Part shown: one piece after another, positions 25,127 to 34,799 of the stretch
Layout of the letters: every line of letters begins with the position of its first letter
Numbering within the stretch: position 1 is the first letter of the stretch
Origin: Epilithonimonas zeae
GTDB taxonomy: Bacteria; Bacteroidota; Bacteroidia; Flavobacteriales; Weeksellaceae
Direction of reading: 5' to 3'
DNA: 64,000 nt
NCBI RefSeq assembly: GCF_900141765.1
Contig: NZ_FSRK01000001.1
Span: forward strand, 620,001-684,000
Position numbers and translations under genes: made by a program
Notes under the pieces: model-generated
What the model was told of the DNA's origin: nothing
The model's database searches: none
What the model saw: only the letters and a program-made list of their open reading frames with translations

Positions 25127-26479
25127 TTAATCCAATTTTGTCAACAGTTCAGCCAATTGTCTTGTCAATTCTTTTCTACTGAACTCATTGATATTAGCAG
25201 AATTCTGAATAGATTTTCCACTTTTCCAATCCTCATAAAGCGAATAAATAAAATCCTGGATTTCCATATTCTCAGAATAATCAAAGTGCTTTCCAGCATT
25301 GGTTTTATCGAGAATCGTTTCCACATCTGCATCTTTTGGACCAAACGAAATAATCTTTTTTCCGGTCGCCAGATATTCAAACAACTTTCCTGGGATAATT
25401 CCTTTAGAGCTTTCATTCGGAAAATTGGTAATCAACAACAAATCAGAGGTTTCCATTTCTTTAACAGAATCATTGTGAGCCAGATAACCAAGATTCCTAA
25501 TATTATCTCTCAAAACCGAACTCTCAATGTCACTCAGAATTTTATCATCAACTCGTCCAACGAACTTCAATTCAAAATCCTTAGCAAAATCCTGATGTTT
25601 CTCACAAAGTTCAATCAAAGCTTTCCAAAGATTTTCCGGATTTCTCAATTGCTCCAAAACCCCGACATAACTCAACGTGAATCTAGGTTTGGGTGTTTTA
25701 GAGTTTGAGTGTTTCGGAGCTTCAGAAACTTCACCTTTATCAATCTCCAACGCTCCAACTCCCAAACTCTCCGACTTATCAAATCCATTCGTCACACAAA
25801 AAGCTTTTGCTCCATTTTTTCTGAAATTCTCAGCATCGGTATAACTTGTCGCCAGCGTTAAATCAGAATTTTCAAAAACAGATTTTTCAAGTTGTCTGTG
25901 TTTTTTATCAGAAGCTGAGGTTAATTTCAAATGTTTATAATAAGAAATCTCTGTCCAAGGATCACGGAAGTCGGCGATCCATTTCAGATTAGGCAATTCT
26001 TTTTTCAAACCCAATCCAATCAGATGAAGACTGTGTGGTGGACCAGTTGTAACGATTGTTTCAATATGATTTTCTACCAGATATTGTCTTAAGAATTCGA
26101 TTGAAGGTTTCACCCAAAATTTCCTCGCATCTGGAATGAAAAAATTTCCTCTTATAAAAATGGAAAGCTTAGAGATAAAAGACTGATTTTTCCCAACATC
26201 AAATTGCCCACCTTTGAACTTCTTATTACTCTTACTGAATTTTTCTGCAATCTGATATGGCTCCCAAATATTGGTTTTTACAATCTTCAGATTTTCTGGC
26301 ACTTCTTTTACCAGAGTATCATCTACCAAAGGATAACTTGGGTTTTCCGGAGTGTAAATAATTGGCTCAAAACCAAATTCGGGAAGATATTTGGCGAATT
26401 TCAGCCAACGCTGTACACCAGGTCCGCCAGCAGGTGGCCAGTAATAGGTAACAATTAATACTTTTTTCAATTTTTCCAT
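25127..26479 (-). CDS. Family 4 glycosyltransferase
   Basis: GT-B glycosyltransferase of 450 residues, probably acting in surface polysaccharide synthesis. N-terminal Rossmann fold: VLIVTYYWPPAGGPGVQRWLKFAKYL; acceptor-side segments TTGPPHSLHLIGLGLKK and WIADFRDPW. C-terminal donor domain: FTLSYVGVLEQLRNPENLW, FVGRVDDKI, LGYLAHNDSVKEM, and IPGKLFEYLATGKKIISFGPKDADVE, where the Glu-rich loop binds the nucleotide sugar. ATG at 26479 chosen over TTG two codons upstream. Residues about 235-266, between the two domains, are encoded by an intergenic-type repeat (separate entry). Monocistronic. Confidence 0.9.
   Translation of the reverse strand: MEKLKKVLIVTYYWPPAGGPGVQRWLKFAKYLPEFGFEPIIYTPENPSYPLVDDTLVKEVPENLKIVKTNIWEPYQIAEKFSKSNKKFKGGQFDVGKNQSFISKLSIFIRGNFFIPDARKFWVKPSIEFLRQYLVENHIETIVTTGPPHSLHLIGLGLKKELPNLKWIADFRDPWTEISYYKHLKLTSASDKKHRQLEKSVFENSDLTLATSYTDAENFRKNGAKAFCVTNGFDKSESLGVGALEIDKGEVSEAPKHSNSKTPKPRFTLSYVGVLEQLRNPENLWKALIELCEKHQDFAKDFELKFVGRVDDKILSDIESSVLRDNIRNLGYLAHNDSVKEMETSDLLLITNFPNESSKGIIPGKLFEYLATGKKIISFGPKDADVETILDKTNAGKHFDYSENMEIQDFIYSLYEDWKSGKSIQNSANINEFSRKELTRQLAELLTKLD
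25690..25776 (-). repeat. Repeat insertion inside the glycosyltransferase gene
   Basis: This stretch encodes roughly SESLGVGALEIDKGEVSEA onward to the domain junction. Its ends form imperfect inverted repeats built of GAGTTTG-like units: GTCGGAGAGTTTGGGAGTTG near one end and GTTTTAGAGTTTGAGTGTTT near the other. AGTCGGAGAGTTT (minus strand of 25764-25776) recurs exactly at 43005-43017 in an intergenic region, so this looks like a mobile or spreading intergenic repeat tolerated in frame in a linker. Confidence 0.55.
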
Positions 26480-26613
26480 TTTCAATTTTCAGAATGCCTG
26501 AAACTGTCCTGTAAATTTATTTGTTTTTGAACCGATTTCAAAATGATTTATAAAATATATATTGTTATAAAACCGTTGAAATATTGATCAACAGTAATTT
26601 ATATCTATGGTAT

Positions 26614-26621
26614 TATCTTTG
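26614..26621 (+). promoter_or_regulatory. -7 promoter element of the basic secreted protein gene
   Basis: TATCTTTG matches TAnnTTTG, 30 bp upstream of the ATG at 26652. It rules out the in-frame ATG at 26607, which lies upstream of the expected transcript start. Confidence 0.5.
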
Positions 26622-26651
26622 CTCCGATTGATTTCTGTTAAAAAAGTAAAT

Positions 26652-27206
26652 ATGAAAAGATTAATTTTAATTCTGATGTTAATGGCAACAGGCTTAACAT
26701 CTGGACTTTTTCAGGCGCAGATTAATGTCAATATTAATATTAACAGTCAGCCAAAATGGGGACCTTCCGGCTACGATTATGTGGAATCCTATTATCTGCC
26801 AGAGTATGACCTTTATTATAATGTTCCTAAGCGCGGCTATTATTACTCTTCTGGAAGCAGATGGGTCTTCTCGCCTGTTTTACCTGTGAGATACCGCCAC
26901 ATCGATTTATACAGGACGCACAAAGTTGTATTAGTCGATCGTTATCCTTACAAAAGACATAAAGTTCATTATAATCAGTATGCCAGCTACAGAGTCAATC
27001 ACGCTCCACCAGTACTTGTAAGGCATTACAATGGTAATAATTATCATAAGAAAAATTTTAAGAACCATTACAAATCGCCTAAATATAAGTACGCCAAAGT
27101 TGGTCATCAAGGCAATTTCAATCGTGGGGAAAATAAACACTTTAAAATGGGAAACCATCCAAAACCAAATAAACATCACAAAGGCGGTCCGAGAGGACAT
27201 AGATAA
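26652..27206 (+). CDS. Secreted Tyr/His/Lys-rich basic protein
   Basis: A 184-residue protein with signal peptide (about 1-22, SGLFQAQ). The mature chain starts with INVNININSQPKWGP, then Tyr-rich segments (YYLPEYDLYYNVPKRGYYYSS), a conserved-looking WVFSPVLPVRYRHIDLYRT and a strongly basic tail of Lys, His, Asn and Gly (NHPKPNKHHKGGPRGHR). Small envelope proteins of this kind are common in Chryseobacterium, of unknown role; the His-rich tail could bind metal or polyanions, which is speculation. Confidence 0.75.
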   Translation: MKRLILILMLMATGLTSGLFQAQINVNININSQPKWGPSGYDYVESYYLPEYDLYYNVPKRGYYYSSGSRWVFSPVLPVRYRHIDLYRTHKVVLVDRYPYKRHKVHYNQYASYRVNHAPPVLVRHYNGNNYHKKNFKNHYKSPKYKYAKVGHQGNFNRGENKHFKMGNHPKPNKHHKGGPRGHR

Positions 27207-27213
27207 TATAAGC

Positions 27214-27243
27214 AAACCTCAATTTTTTAATTGAGGTTTTTTT
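27214..27243 (+). terminator. Terminator of the basic secreted protein gene
   Basis: Stem AAACCTCAATT/AATTGAGGTTT with a 4-base loop, then T run. Confidence 0.88.
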
Positions 27244-27343
27244 GTTCGAAATTTTCTATTAAAATTTTTAAGAATTTTCCTGCTGAGAATTTCTGCTTCA
27301 GCATTACATTCTGTAAATTTATCTGTTTTTAAAATGAGTTAAA

Positions 27344-27910
27344 ATGATATATGAATCGGGGAAAAGCTTTTCTTCCAAAGACTACAAACAAGAGCAGATT
27401 GAGCAAGGCGATTACGAAGAATGCGATTTCACAGGAATCGATTTTTCAAACTATGATTTATCTGAGTTCAAATTTTCTAATTGCGATTTTGAAGATTGTG
27501 ATTTGAGCAATGTGAAGATTCTTCAGACTGCTTTTAGAGATGTCATTTTTAAGAACTGTAAAATGATGGGACTTAATTTTGAAGATGCTCATTCCTTCAA
27601 TATATCTTTTAGGTTTGAAGATTGTGTTCTGGATCATTCCTCCTTTTATCAGTTAGATATTCGGAAAACGATTTTTAGAAATTGTAGTTTAAAAGAAGTA
27701 GATTTTACGGAAGCAAATCTTTCCAATGCGTTTTTCGATAACTCTAATTTATCCAATGCTGTTTTTGACCGAACAATTTTAGATAATGCAAATCTCAAGA
27801 ATGCCATCAATTATTCTATCAATCCCAATAAGAATCAACTCAAAAAAACCAAATTCGCAAAAGACAATCTCGCCGGATTATTAGACCAATTTCAGATAAT
27901 TATCGAGTAA
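27344..27910 (+). CDS. Pentapeptide-repeat protein
   Basis: A 188-residue cytoplasmic protein made of A(D/N)LXX-like units: DFTGIDFSNYDLSEFKFSNCDF, DCDLSNVKI, NCKMMGLNF, NCSLKEVDFTEANLSNAFFDNSNLSNAVFDR, LDNANLKNA. These form a right-handed quadrilateral beta helix. It resembles the McbG/Qnr group in length, some members of which protect gyrase from quinolones or toxins, but the resistance loops cannot be judged by eye. The C-terminal residues KDNLAGLLDQFQIIIE match the dimerisation tail of Qnr-like proteins. No signal peptide. Confidence 0.85.
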   Translation: MIYESGKSFSSKDYKQEQIEQGDYEECDFTGIDFSNYDLSEFKFSNCDFEDCDLSNVKILQTAFRDVIFKNCKMMGLNFEDAHSFNISFRFEDCVLDHSSFYQLDIRKTIFRNCSLKEVDFTEANLSNAFFDNSNLSNAVFDRTILDNANLKNAINYSINPNKNQLKKTKFAKDNLAGLLDQFQIIIE

Positions 27911-27958
27911 ATTTGCACTTTAAAATTTCCTCTTCTCTGGAGGGTGACGGGGTGGTCA
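27908..27958 (+). promoter_or_regulatory. ggt promoter element and repeat remnant in the leader
   Basis: TAAATTTG at 27908-27915 (exact TAnnTTTG) overlaps the stop codon of the pentapeptide gene. At 27926-27958 the leader holds TTTCCTCTTCTCTGGAGGGT and GACGGGGTGGTC, which look like a shortened copy of a repeat family common between flavobacterial genes. Confidence 0.45.
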
Positions 27959-27981
27959 ATAACATCAAATTAAATATCAAT

Positions 27982-29667
27982 ATGAAAAAATTACTATACG
28001 CAAGTTTCCTTTTATCTGTCACGGTTTGCGCACAATATAAAGACTTTAATCTTATCAAAGAAGTTAAAGTTAAAAACAAAGGCGTAGTTGTCTCAGCACA
28101 TCCACTCGCAAGTGAGGCTGGATCAAAGATTATGAAAAAACGTGGAAATGCCTTTGATGCTGCTATTGCTACACAATTGGCTTTGGCAGTTGTTTATCCT
28201 CAGGCTGGTAATATCGGTGGAGGCGGATTTATGGTCGCAGTAACTTCCGATGGGAAAAAGTTAGCTTTAGATTACCGTGAAACTGCACCGTCTAAAGCTA
28301 GTTTTGATATGTACTGGGATAAAAAGGGAAATGCTAATACAGATTTGTCTCAATATGGCAGATTGGCGGTTGGTGTGCCTGGAAGCATCTCTGGGATGTT
28401 TGAAACTTTGAAATATGCCAAGCTTCCATTTTCAAAACTAATAGAACCTGCTATAGATCTAGCACAAAAAGGTTTTACGATTACCGAGCAGGAAGCAGAT
28501 CTTCTCAACCGTCATCAGGATGATTTTAAAAAGCACAACAAAAACAAAATCGTTTTCATTAATGATAAAGGCTGGAAAGCAGGAGATTTGTTGATTCAAC
28601 CGGAGTTGGCGGAAACTTTAAAAAGAATCCAAAAATCTGGAGAAAAAGAATTCTATGAAGGAAAAACAGCTGAATTGATTTTGGCTGAAATGAAACTCGG
28701 AAACGGAATTATTCAGGCAAAAGACCTTAAAAGTTATAAAACAAAAGAAAGAAAAGCGCTGTCGTTTGATTATAAAGGAAACGAAATCATATCGATGCCA
28801 ATGCCTTCCAGCGGTGGAACTTTGCTGGCTCAGATGTTGAAAATGGCTTCTTATGAAGACCTTTCCAAATACCAGCAGAATTCGGCTGAAGCTGTTCAGA
28901 TTATGGTGGAAGCGGAGCGAAGAGCTTATGCTGACAGGGCAGAATATATGGGTGACCCAGATTTTACAGCAGACAAAACCCAAATGCTTATCTCAGATGA
29001 GTATCTAAAAAACAGATGGAAATCTTTTAATCCTAATCAGGCTACATTAAGCAAAGATGTAGGAACCATTATCAATCAGCCAAAAGAAAGTACACAGACT
29101 ACACATATCTCTATTTTGGACAAGTTTGGAAATGCTGTTTCTATTACCACAACACTTAATGGTTATTACGGCAGTAAAACGGTTGTTTCCGGAGCAGGAT
29201 TTTTCCTGAATAACGAAATGGACGATTTCTCTATAAAACCTGGTGTTCCTAATATGTTTGGCGCAGTTGGTGGAGAAGCCAACAAGATAGAACCAGGAAA
29301 AAGAATGTTGTCATCTATGACACCTACGATAGTTCTAAAAGATGGAAAAGTAAAAATGGTTGTTGGAACTCCTGGAGGAACAACAATTCCTACATCGGTT
29401 TTTCAAGCAATTGTTGGTGTGATTGATTTTAAACAAAATGCTAATTTCTCTATTAATACGCCAAAGTTTCATCACCAATGGTTGCCGGAAGTCGTAAAAG
29501 TAGAATATAATTTCCCGGAAACTACAATCAAAACGCTTGAGAAAAAGAATTATAAATTCGAAAAAATCAAGCAGATAGGAAAGACAGAAATAATCCTCGT
29601 TGATGATAATCTGAACATACACGCTGTGGCAGATGGGAGAGGAGATGATTCTGTAGGAGTGGAATAA
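27982..29667 (+). CDS. ggt: Gamma-glutamyltransferase
   Basis: Periplasmic Ntn-hydrolase that cleaves the gamma-glutamyl bond of glutathione and transfers or hydrolyses the glutamate. From ATG at 27982 it has 561 residues with signal peptide (about 1-19, TVCAQ). Large-subunit motif GNIGGGGFMVA is present; autocleavage should occur before Thr373 of the TTHIS motif, which becomes the nucleophile of the small subunit. MLSSMTPTIV and the GTPGGTTIPTSVFQ loop complete the active site. Length and organisation are standard. The frame is open upstream to 27913 but that part lies in a repeat. Confidence 0.95.
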   Translation: MKKLLYASFLLSVTVCAQYKDFNLIKEVKVKNKGVVVSAHPLASEAGSKIMKKRGNAFDAAIATQLALAVVYPQAGNIGGGGFMVAVTSDGKKLALDYRETAPSKASFDMYWDKKGNANTDLSQYGRLAVGVPGSISGMFETLKYAKLPFSKLIEPAIDLAQKGFTITEQEADLLNRHQDDFKKHNKNKIVFINDKGWKAGDLLIQPELAETLKRIQKSGEKEFYEGKTAELILAEMKLGNGIIQAKDLKSYKTKERKALSFDYKGNEIISMPMPSSGGTLLAQMLKMASYEDLSKYQQNSAEAVQIMVEAERRAYADRAEYMGDPDFTADKTQMLISDEYLKNRWKSFNPNQATLSKDVGTIINQPKESTQTTHISILDKFGNAVSITTTLNGYYGSKTVVSGAGFFLNNEMDDFSIKPGVPNMFGAVGGEANKIEPGKRMLSSMTPTIVLKDGKVKMVVGTPGGTTIPTSVFQAIVGVIDFKQNANFSINTPKFHHQWLPEVVKVEYNFPETTIKTLEKKNYKFEKIKQIGKTEIILVDDNLNIHAVADGRGDDSVGVE

Positions 29668-29691
29668 AAGTATTGTAAATATTATAGAAAA

Positions 29692-29718
29692 TTGAATATA
29701 AGAATTGTTATAAATTTG
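29692..29718 (+). promoter_or_regulatory. Putative promoter of the AraC-type membrane regulator
   Basis: TTG at 29692-29694 and TAAATTTG at 29711-29718 (exact -7), with a 16-bp spacer, slightly short. The ATG follows 24 bp later. Confidence 0.5.
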
Positions 29719-29742
29719 CCTCTGATAGAAAACTAAGAATCA

Positions 29743-30801
29743 ATGAATTTCGGACAACAAATGTTATTTTTCTTTAGTGCAATAGGAGCCTTTAATGGGC
29801 TTCTGTTGGGCGTTTATCTGTTGTTCTTTAAAAAAAAGAAATCTCTTCCCGATTTTTTCTTAGGATTAATTCTATTGACATTAAGTATCAGGGTAGGAAT
29901 CACTGTCTGTATTTATTTCTATCCGGATTGGCCAAGAATAATTCCTAATTTGGGATTGTCGGCACTGTTTTTTACAGGACCGGCATTGTACTATTATATC
30001 CGTTCATCTTTTTTGAAGGAGCAATTTGATGTTAAAAGTGCTGTAAAATCCTTTGGTGTTTTGATATTGATCCTGTGCGGAGTCGGGATTCTGCATTTCA
30101 TTTTTCCAAATGTTTGGAATAGGTATTTTGCAACATTTATTTATGGAATATGGACCATTTTCATTTTTCTATCCATTTACGATTATTACATACTTTCAGA
30201 AAAATACGCTAAGTCGAATCAATTTATCCTTCCGGTTTTGGTTAGCAATGCAATTATATTTCTTTCTTATCAGTTGCTTTCGACAGGTTGGATTCAGGTT
30301 TATTGTGCTGGTGGAAGCCTTGTGTTCTCATTTGTTTTGTATGCCAATTTTCTGGTTTTGTTTAATAAGAAATACCAGGCAAAAGTCGCAAAAGAAGAAA
30401 CTAAATATTCCAATAAAAAAATATCCGATCTGCAGGCAGATAATTTTGTTTCAAAATTAGAAAAGCTGATGAATGCCGAAGAATTGTATAAAAATCCAAA
30501 TTTGAAATTGATTGACCTTGCATTGAAAATGAATATGTCAGCTCATCAACTTTCTCAATTGTTGAATGATAATTTGGGAAAAAGTTTTTCTACATATATC
30601 AATGAATACAGAATTAATGAAGCCTGTGAAAAAATTGAAAATGGCTCTTATCTGAAAATTGAGGAGATAGGATACGAGGTTGGGTTCAACTCAAAATCTA
30701 CATTTTTCTCCACTTTTAGGAAAATCAAGAACACCACGCCACTTTTGTACAAACAATCTCAAACGGTTTCTGAACCTAGGTTTCAGAGTTCAAATTTATA
30801 A
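29743..30801 (+). CDS. AraC-family regulator with N-terminal membrane domain
   Basis: A 352-residue protein. Residues about 1-215 are seven predicted membrane helices, e.g. MLFFFSAIGAFNGLLLGVYL. After a short linker, residues about 235-345 form an AraC double helix-turn-helix: LKLIDLALKMNMSAHQLSQLLN, then IEEIGYEVGFNSKSTFFSTFRK. Such 7TM-AraC proteins of Bacteroidetes are thought to sense an envelope or extracellular ligand and act directly on DNA. It sits directly upstream of an outer-membrane receptor gene in the same orientation, the likely target; inference. Confidence 0.88.
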   Translation: MNFGQQMLFFFSAIGAFNGLLLGVYLLFFKKKKSLPDFFLGLILLTLSIRVGITVCIYFYPDWPRIIPNLGLSALFFTGPALYYYIRSSFLKEQFDVKSAVKSFGVLILILCGVGILHFIFPNVWNRYFATFIYGIWTIFIFLSIYDYYILSEKYAKSNQFILPVLVSNAIIFLSYQLLSTGWIQVYCAGGSLVFSFVLYANFLVLFNKKYQAKVAKEETKYSNKKISDLQADNFVSKLEKLMNAEELYKNPNLKLIDLALKMNMSAHQLSQLLNDNLGKSFSTYINEYRINEACEKIENGSYLKIEEIGYEVGFNSKSTFFSTFRKIKNTTPLLYKQSQTVSEPRFQSSNL

Positions 30802-30852
30802 TTCTGTACTTCGGAATTTAAACTTCAAAACCTGATTTTTGTAAGTATCAGA

Positions 30853-30860
30853 TACTTTTG
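30853..30860 (+). promoter_or_regulatory. -7 promoter element of the outer-membrane receptor gene
   Basis: TACTTTTG matches TAnnTTTG 21 bp upstream of the ATG at 30882. No TTG at proper spacing; dependence on the adjacent activator would explain this. Confidence 0.45.
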
Positions 30861-30881
30861 GTCTCATAAAATTTAAAATTT

Positions 30882-33047
30882 ATGAAAACCAGATCAGGGA
30901 TTTTTTTTCTGTTATTATTCTCATTTTTTTCCAAATCACAGGAAACTGTAAAAAAGGATTCTTTAAAGAAAGATAATCAAAAGGACTCTCTTACAAGTAT
31001 TTCGGAGGTTGTAATACAATCTTCCCGACGTATAAAACTGAATGACGGAAACATTGTAATGAATGTTTCAGGGAATAAAGACTTCAAAACATCAATGAAT
31101 ATGCTGGACGTTTTAAGAAAAAGTCCTGGCGTAACTGTCGATCAGGAAGACGGCATCTTTCTTGGCGGAAGAGTGAGTCCTGCTATTTTTATTAATGGAA
31201 AACCCGTTGTGATGAGCAGTCAGGAGTTGCAGTCTTACCTGAGATCATTGTCACCGGAAATGGTGGAATCTGTTGAAATAAACTCCAACCCTTCTTCAAA
31301 ATATGACGCAGAATTTAAAGGGATTATCGATATTAAATTAAAAAAGAATACCAATCTTGGCTGGAGAGGTAGTTACATCGGGAATGTTTATGCCAACAAA
31401 TTCAGCTACAGAGAAAATTCGCTCAACCTCTCTTACAATACTGAGAAACTGGTTTATAATCTTCAATTCGGTTACAATTATGGGATTTCAACGTATCGCT
31501 ACAATGCATTACAGCGTTTGGCAAATACAAATGTGATGAGAACCAAAAACTATCAGGAAGATGATGCTGAAATCTATAATATTCAGGTAGGAATTGATTA
31601 TCGACTGAACAATAAAAATAGGTTTGGAGTAAATGTTAGAGGTAGTTTCCGAGATAATTACCGGACACGATTGGGCTCATTGTATACCACGAATGATGAT
31701 GAGACACAGCTTATTTTTAATACGGAAAGTAATAATCCCACTCATTATGCCCAAAATAATTATGGTATAACGACGGATTACTCTTTTCAAAATAAAAACT
31801 TTAAGCTCAGTTTTTTAGGTAATTATCTCTCGGTTGAAAATAAGCAAAAGGATGATTTTATCAATAAAGACAGGCCAACTTCAGAACTTTTATCCTATTG
31901 GAAATCGGATCTTTTAAATAAGATTAATATTTATACAGGACAAATTGATGTCTCTCAAAAGATTGGAAACTCTACCTTAGAAGCGGGTGTGAAATTCAGC
32001 GACACAAGTACGGATAATAATATAAAATATGATACTTTGTCGGTAAGTAATCAATTTATTTTTGATCCGAACCGAAGCAATATATTTTCTTATAAGGAGA
32101 AAATATTTGCTGGGTATCTCGCTTATAGTAAGAAATTTAATAAACTTCAGATCAACGCTGGATTAAGATTTGAAAACACAAAAAGTATTTCCAATGCCAT
32201 CACCACAGATTCTATCGTATCAAGAAATTATTTGGAATGGCTGCCATCTCTGAGTACAAATTATGTATTTAATAAATCAAATGAATTATTCATCTCCTAC
32301 AGCAGGAAGATTACCAGGCCGGTTTTTTCACAACTCAATCCATTCAGATTTTATTTCAGTCCACTCAATTACTGGATTGGTAACCCTTATCTACAACCAT
32401 CTTTCACAAGCCAGATCAAAACAACGTATCGTTTTAAAAATTGGGTAACCAGTTTCACTGTCGGAAGAGAAAAAGATGTAATGACCCGATATCCGCTTTA
32501 TAATCCCCAAACCAATGTCTTAGAATACTTAGGGACTAATCTCCCTTATAGGAATTTTGCAGTTCTGGAAACTAGCTTTCCTGTAAAAATAACCAAATGG
32601 TGGAATGTAAACAGTCAGCTTTCCGGATATTACAATTATGAATTCAGACCATATCTGGATGAAGTTTTTGCTTTGAAAATTTATAATTATGAAATTCGGT
32701 TGAATCAGGTTTTCTCTTTGTCGAAAGGATATACAATCAATGTTTTCGCAAATTATGAATCCAAAGGCGGCAATAGCTTATACATTATAAAACCACGATA
32801 TACAATAGATCTGTCAATACAAAAACTATGGTTTGACAATAAACTGAATACGAAAATAGGCTACAATAATATTTTCAATTCCTACGATCAGCGTGTTGAA
32901 TTCCGACACAAACGGATTATGGATAATCAATTCACACATTGGTGGGATACCCGAAAATTGCTTTTCTCTCTAAGTTATAATTTCGGAAGTTCAAAATATC
33001 AGGCAAAAGAAATTCAGAGAACCGAAGAAGAAAATAGAACCAGATAA
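30882..33047 (+). CDS. Outer-membrane beta-barrel receptor (PF14905 type)
   Basis: A 721-residue protein with signal peptide (about 1-19, FFSKSQ), a short linker, a plug-like domain (about 40-145: SEVVIQSSRRIKLNDGN, LDVLRKSPGVTVD, PAIFINGKPVVMSSQELQSYL, GIIDIKLKK) and a large beta-barrel ending QRTEEENRTR. This is the family-3 outer-membrane barrel related to TonB-dependent receptors, without the usual C-terminal aromatic residue. No SusD-like partner is adjacent. Ligand unknown; the upstream membrane AraC regulator suggests inducible uptake or sensing. Confidence 0.85.
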   Translation: MKTRSGIFFLLLFSFFSKSQETVKKDSLKKDNQKDSLTSISEVVIQSSRRIKLNDGNIVMNVSGNKDFKTSMNMLDVLRKSPGVTVDQEDGIFLGGRVSPAIFINGKPVVMSSQELQSYLRSLSPEMVESVEINSNPSSKYDAEFKGIIDIKLKKNTNLGWRGSYIGNVYANKFSYRENSLNLSYNTEKLVYNLQFGYNYGISTYRYNALQRLANTNVMRTKNYQEDDAEIYNIQVGIDYRLNNKNRFGVNVRGSFRDNYRTRLGSLYTTNDDETQLIFNTESNNPTHYAQNNYGITTDYSFQNKNFKLSFLGNYLSVENKQKDDFINKDRPTSELLSYWKSDLLNKINIYTGQIDVSQKIGNSTLEAGVKFSDTSTDNNIKYDTLSVSNQFIFDPNRSNIFSYKEKIFAGYLAYSKKFNKLQINAGLRFENTKSISNAITTDSIVSRNYLEWLPSLSTNYVFNKSNELFISYSRKITRPVFSQLNPFRFYFSPLNYWIGNPYLQPSFTSQIKTTYRFKNWVTSFTVGREKDVMTRYPLYNPQTNVLEYLGTNLPYRNFAVLETSFPVKITKWWNVNSQLSGYYNYEFRPYLDEVFALKIYNYEIRLNQVFSLSKGYTINVFANYESKGGNSLYIIKPRYTIDLSIQKLWFDNKLNTKIGYNNIFNSYDQRVEFRHKRIMDNQFTHWWDTRKLLFSLSYNFGSSKYQAKEIQRTEEENRTR

Positions 33048-33086
33048 AATAACAACACCTGCTATAATAAGCAGGTGTTGTTATTT
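33047..33086. terminator. Strong bidirectional terminator
   Basis: A 17-bp perfect stem AAATAACAACACCTGCT/AGCAGGTGTTGTTATTT with a 6-base loop lies between the convergent receptor and rny genes, beginning at the last base of the receptor stop codon. Confidence 0.9.
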
Positions 33087-33109
33087 TTAATATGAATATT
33101 TCAGGTAAA

Positions 33110-34681
33110 TTATCTGGCGATATTCACAGCTCTGGTTTCTCTAATTACTGTAACTCTTACTTGTCCAGGATAAGTCAACTCATTCTGGATTTTTTCGGAA
33201 ATGTCATAAGATAATTGGTAAGCATTTTCGTCATTCACTTTTCCGCTTTCTACCATCACTCTCAGTTCTCTACCAGCTTGGATGGCGTAAGCGCTTGAAA
33301 CACCTTCAAAACTCAAAGCTGCAGCTTCAAGATCTTTTAATCTTTGGATGTAAGATTCCAAAACTTGTCTTCTTGCACCTGGTCTTGCACCTGAAATAGC
33401 ATCTGCTACCTGGATGATTGGAGATAGGAGAGAAGTCATTTCGATTTCGTCGTGGTGAGCCCCAATAGCATTGATCACTTCTGCATTTTCACCATATTTC
33501 TCTGCCCATTGCATTCCTAGAAGTGCGTGAGGCAATTCTGATTCCTGCTCCGGAACTTTACCGATATCATGTAATAGACCAGCTCTTTTTGCTAATTTTA
33601 CATTTAATCCTAATTCGGCTGCCATAGTTGCAGCAATGTTAGCTACTTCACGGGAGTGTTGCAATAAGTTCTGACCATAAGACGAGCGGAACTTCATTCT
33701 ACCAACGATTTTTACCAATTCTGGATGTAAACCGTGGATTCCAAGATCAATGATGGTTCTCTTACCAACTTCGATGATTTCTTCCTCGATATGTTTTCTT
33801 GTTTTCTCAACAACTTCTTCAATTCTTGCCGGGTGGATTCTACCATCCGTTACCAATCTGTGTAAAGACAATCTCGCAATCTCTCTTCTTACGGGGTCAA
33901 AGCACGAAAGAAGAATGGCTTCCGGAGTATCATCTACGATAATTTCAACGCCTGTTGCCGCTTCCAAAGCACGGATATTTCTACCTTCTCTACCTATGAT
34001 TCTACCTTTGATCTCATCAGATTCGATATTAAACACAGAAACTGAGTTCTCTACTGCTTGTTCCGTTCCAATTCTCTGAATGGTTTGGATAACGATTTTT
34101 CTGGCTTCATTCTTAGCATTCAGTTGCGCTTCTTCCATAATGCTCTGAACGTGAGCCTGAGCTTTGGTTTTAGCTTCAGCTCTCAAAGATTCTACCAGCT
34201 CGTTCTTAGCTTCTTCAGCAGAGTAGTTGGAGATTTTTTCCAGCATTTCTACTTTCTGAGCTGTTGCAACATCCAAATCGTGTTGTTTTTTCTGAACAAT
34301 TTCCAGTTTTTTGTTGTAATCTGCAACTTGTCTTTCCAGGTCTTTTTCTAATTTTCCAGCTTTGCTAAGCTCGTCATTCAGTTTATTTTCTTTGTCTTTG
34401 GTACGCTTTTCAGCCTCCTGCATTTTTTTCTCTCTGTTGTTGATGTTGGCATCGTGCTCCGACTTCAGTTCCAGAAATTTTTCTTTGGCTTGCAGATGTT
34501 TTTCTTTTTTTACCGCTTCTGCCTGTACATTGGCTTTTTCTATAATGTTTTCGGCTGTTTTCTTAGCATCTTCTACAATGTATTGAGCTTTTGAATTGAG
34601 AGAACTTTTTCCGAAGAAAAGTCCTGCAACTGCTCCGATGATAAGGGCAACGACACCGATAATAATGGTAATTGTGTCCAT
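33110..34681 (-). CDS. rny: Ribonuclease Y
   Basis: Membrane-tethered endoribonuclease that starts mRNA decay. The 523 residues show an N-terminal membrane helix (about 4-23, [19 protein letters not shown]), a long charged coiled coil to about 205, a KH domain ([21 protein letters not shown]) and an HD domain with HDIGKV as the metal motif and [17 protein letters not shown] nearby. Length and order match the family exactly. It lies downstream of zapA with the 6S RNA gene between. Confidence 0.96.
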   Translation of the reverse strand: MDTITIIIGVVALIIGAVAGLFFGKSSLNSKAQYIVEDAKKTAENIIEKANVQAEAVKKEKHLQAKEKFLELKSEHDANINNREKKMQEAEKRTKDKENKLNDELSKAGKLEKDLERQVADYNKKLEIVQKKQHDLDVATAQKVEMLEKISNYSAEEAKNELVESLRAEAKTKAQAHVQSIMEEAQLNAKNEARKIVIQTIQRIGTEQAVENSVSVFNIESDEIKGRIIGREGRNIRALEAATGVEIIVDDTPEAILLSCFDPVRREIARLSLHRLVTDGRIHPARIEEVVEKTRKHIEEEIIEVGKRTIIDLGIHGLHPELVKIVGRMKFRSSYGQNLLQHSREVANIAATMAAELGLNVKLAKRAGLLHDIGKVPEQESELPHALLGMQWAEKYGENAEVINAIGAHHDEIEMTSLLSPIIQVADAISGARPGARRQVLESYIQRLKDLEAAALSFEGVSSAYAIQAGRELRVMVESGKVNDENAYQLSYDISEKIQNELTYPGQVRVTVIRETRAVNIAR

Positions 34682-34799
34682 AAAATTTATATATATTGAG
34701 TTTAATTGTCTCTTTTTAATTTGTAAAAAGTACCATGTAATGTGTACAATGACTTTTCAATCTTAATACTTTATACATTCTACTTTGTACAAAGTGCAT

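Noticed and set aside
27344-27910. Quinolone-resistance Qnr gene
   Set aside because: The pentapeptide repeats and C-terminal helix are similar, but most such proteins in this phylum are not resistance factors and the key loops cannot be judged by eye.
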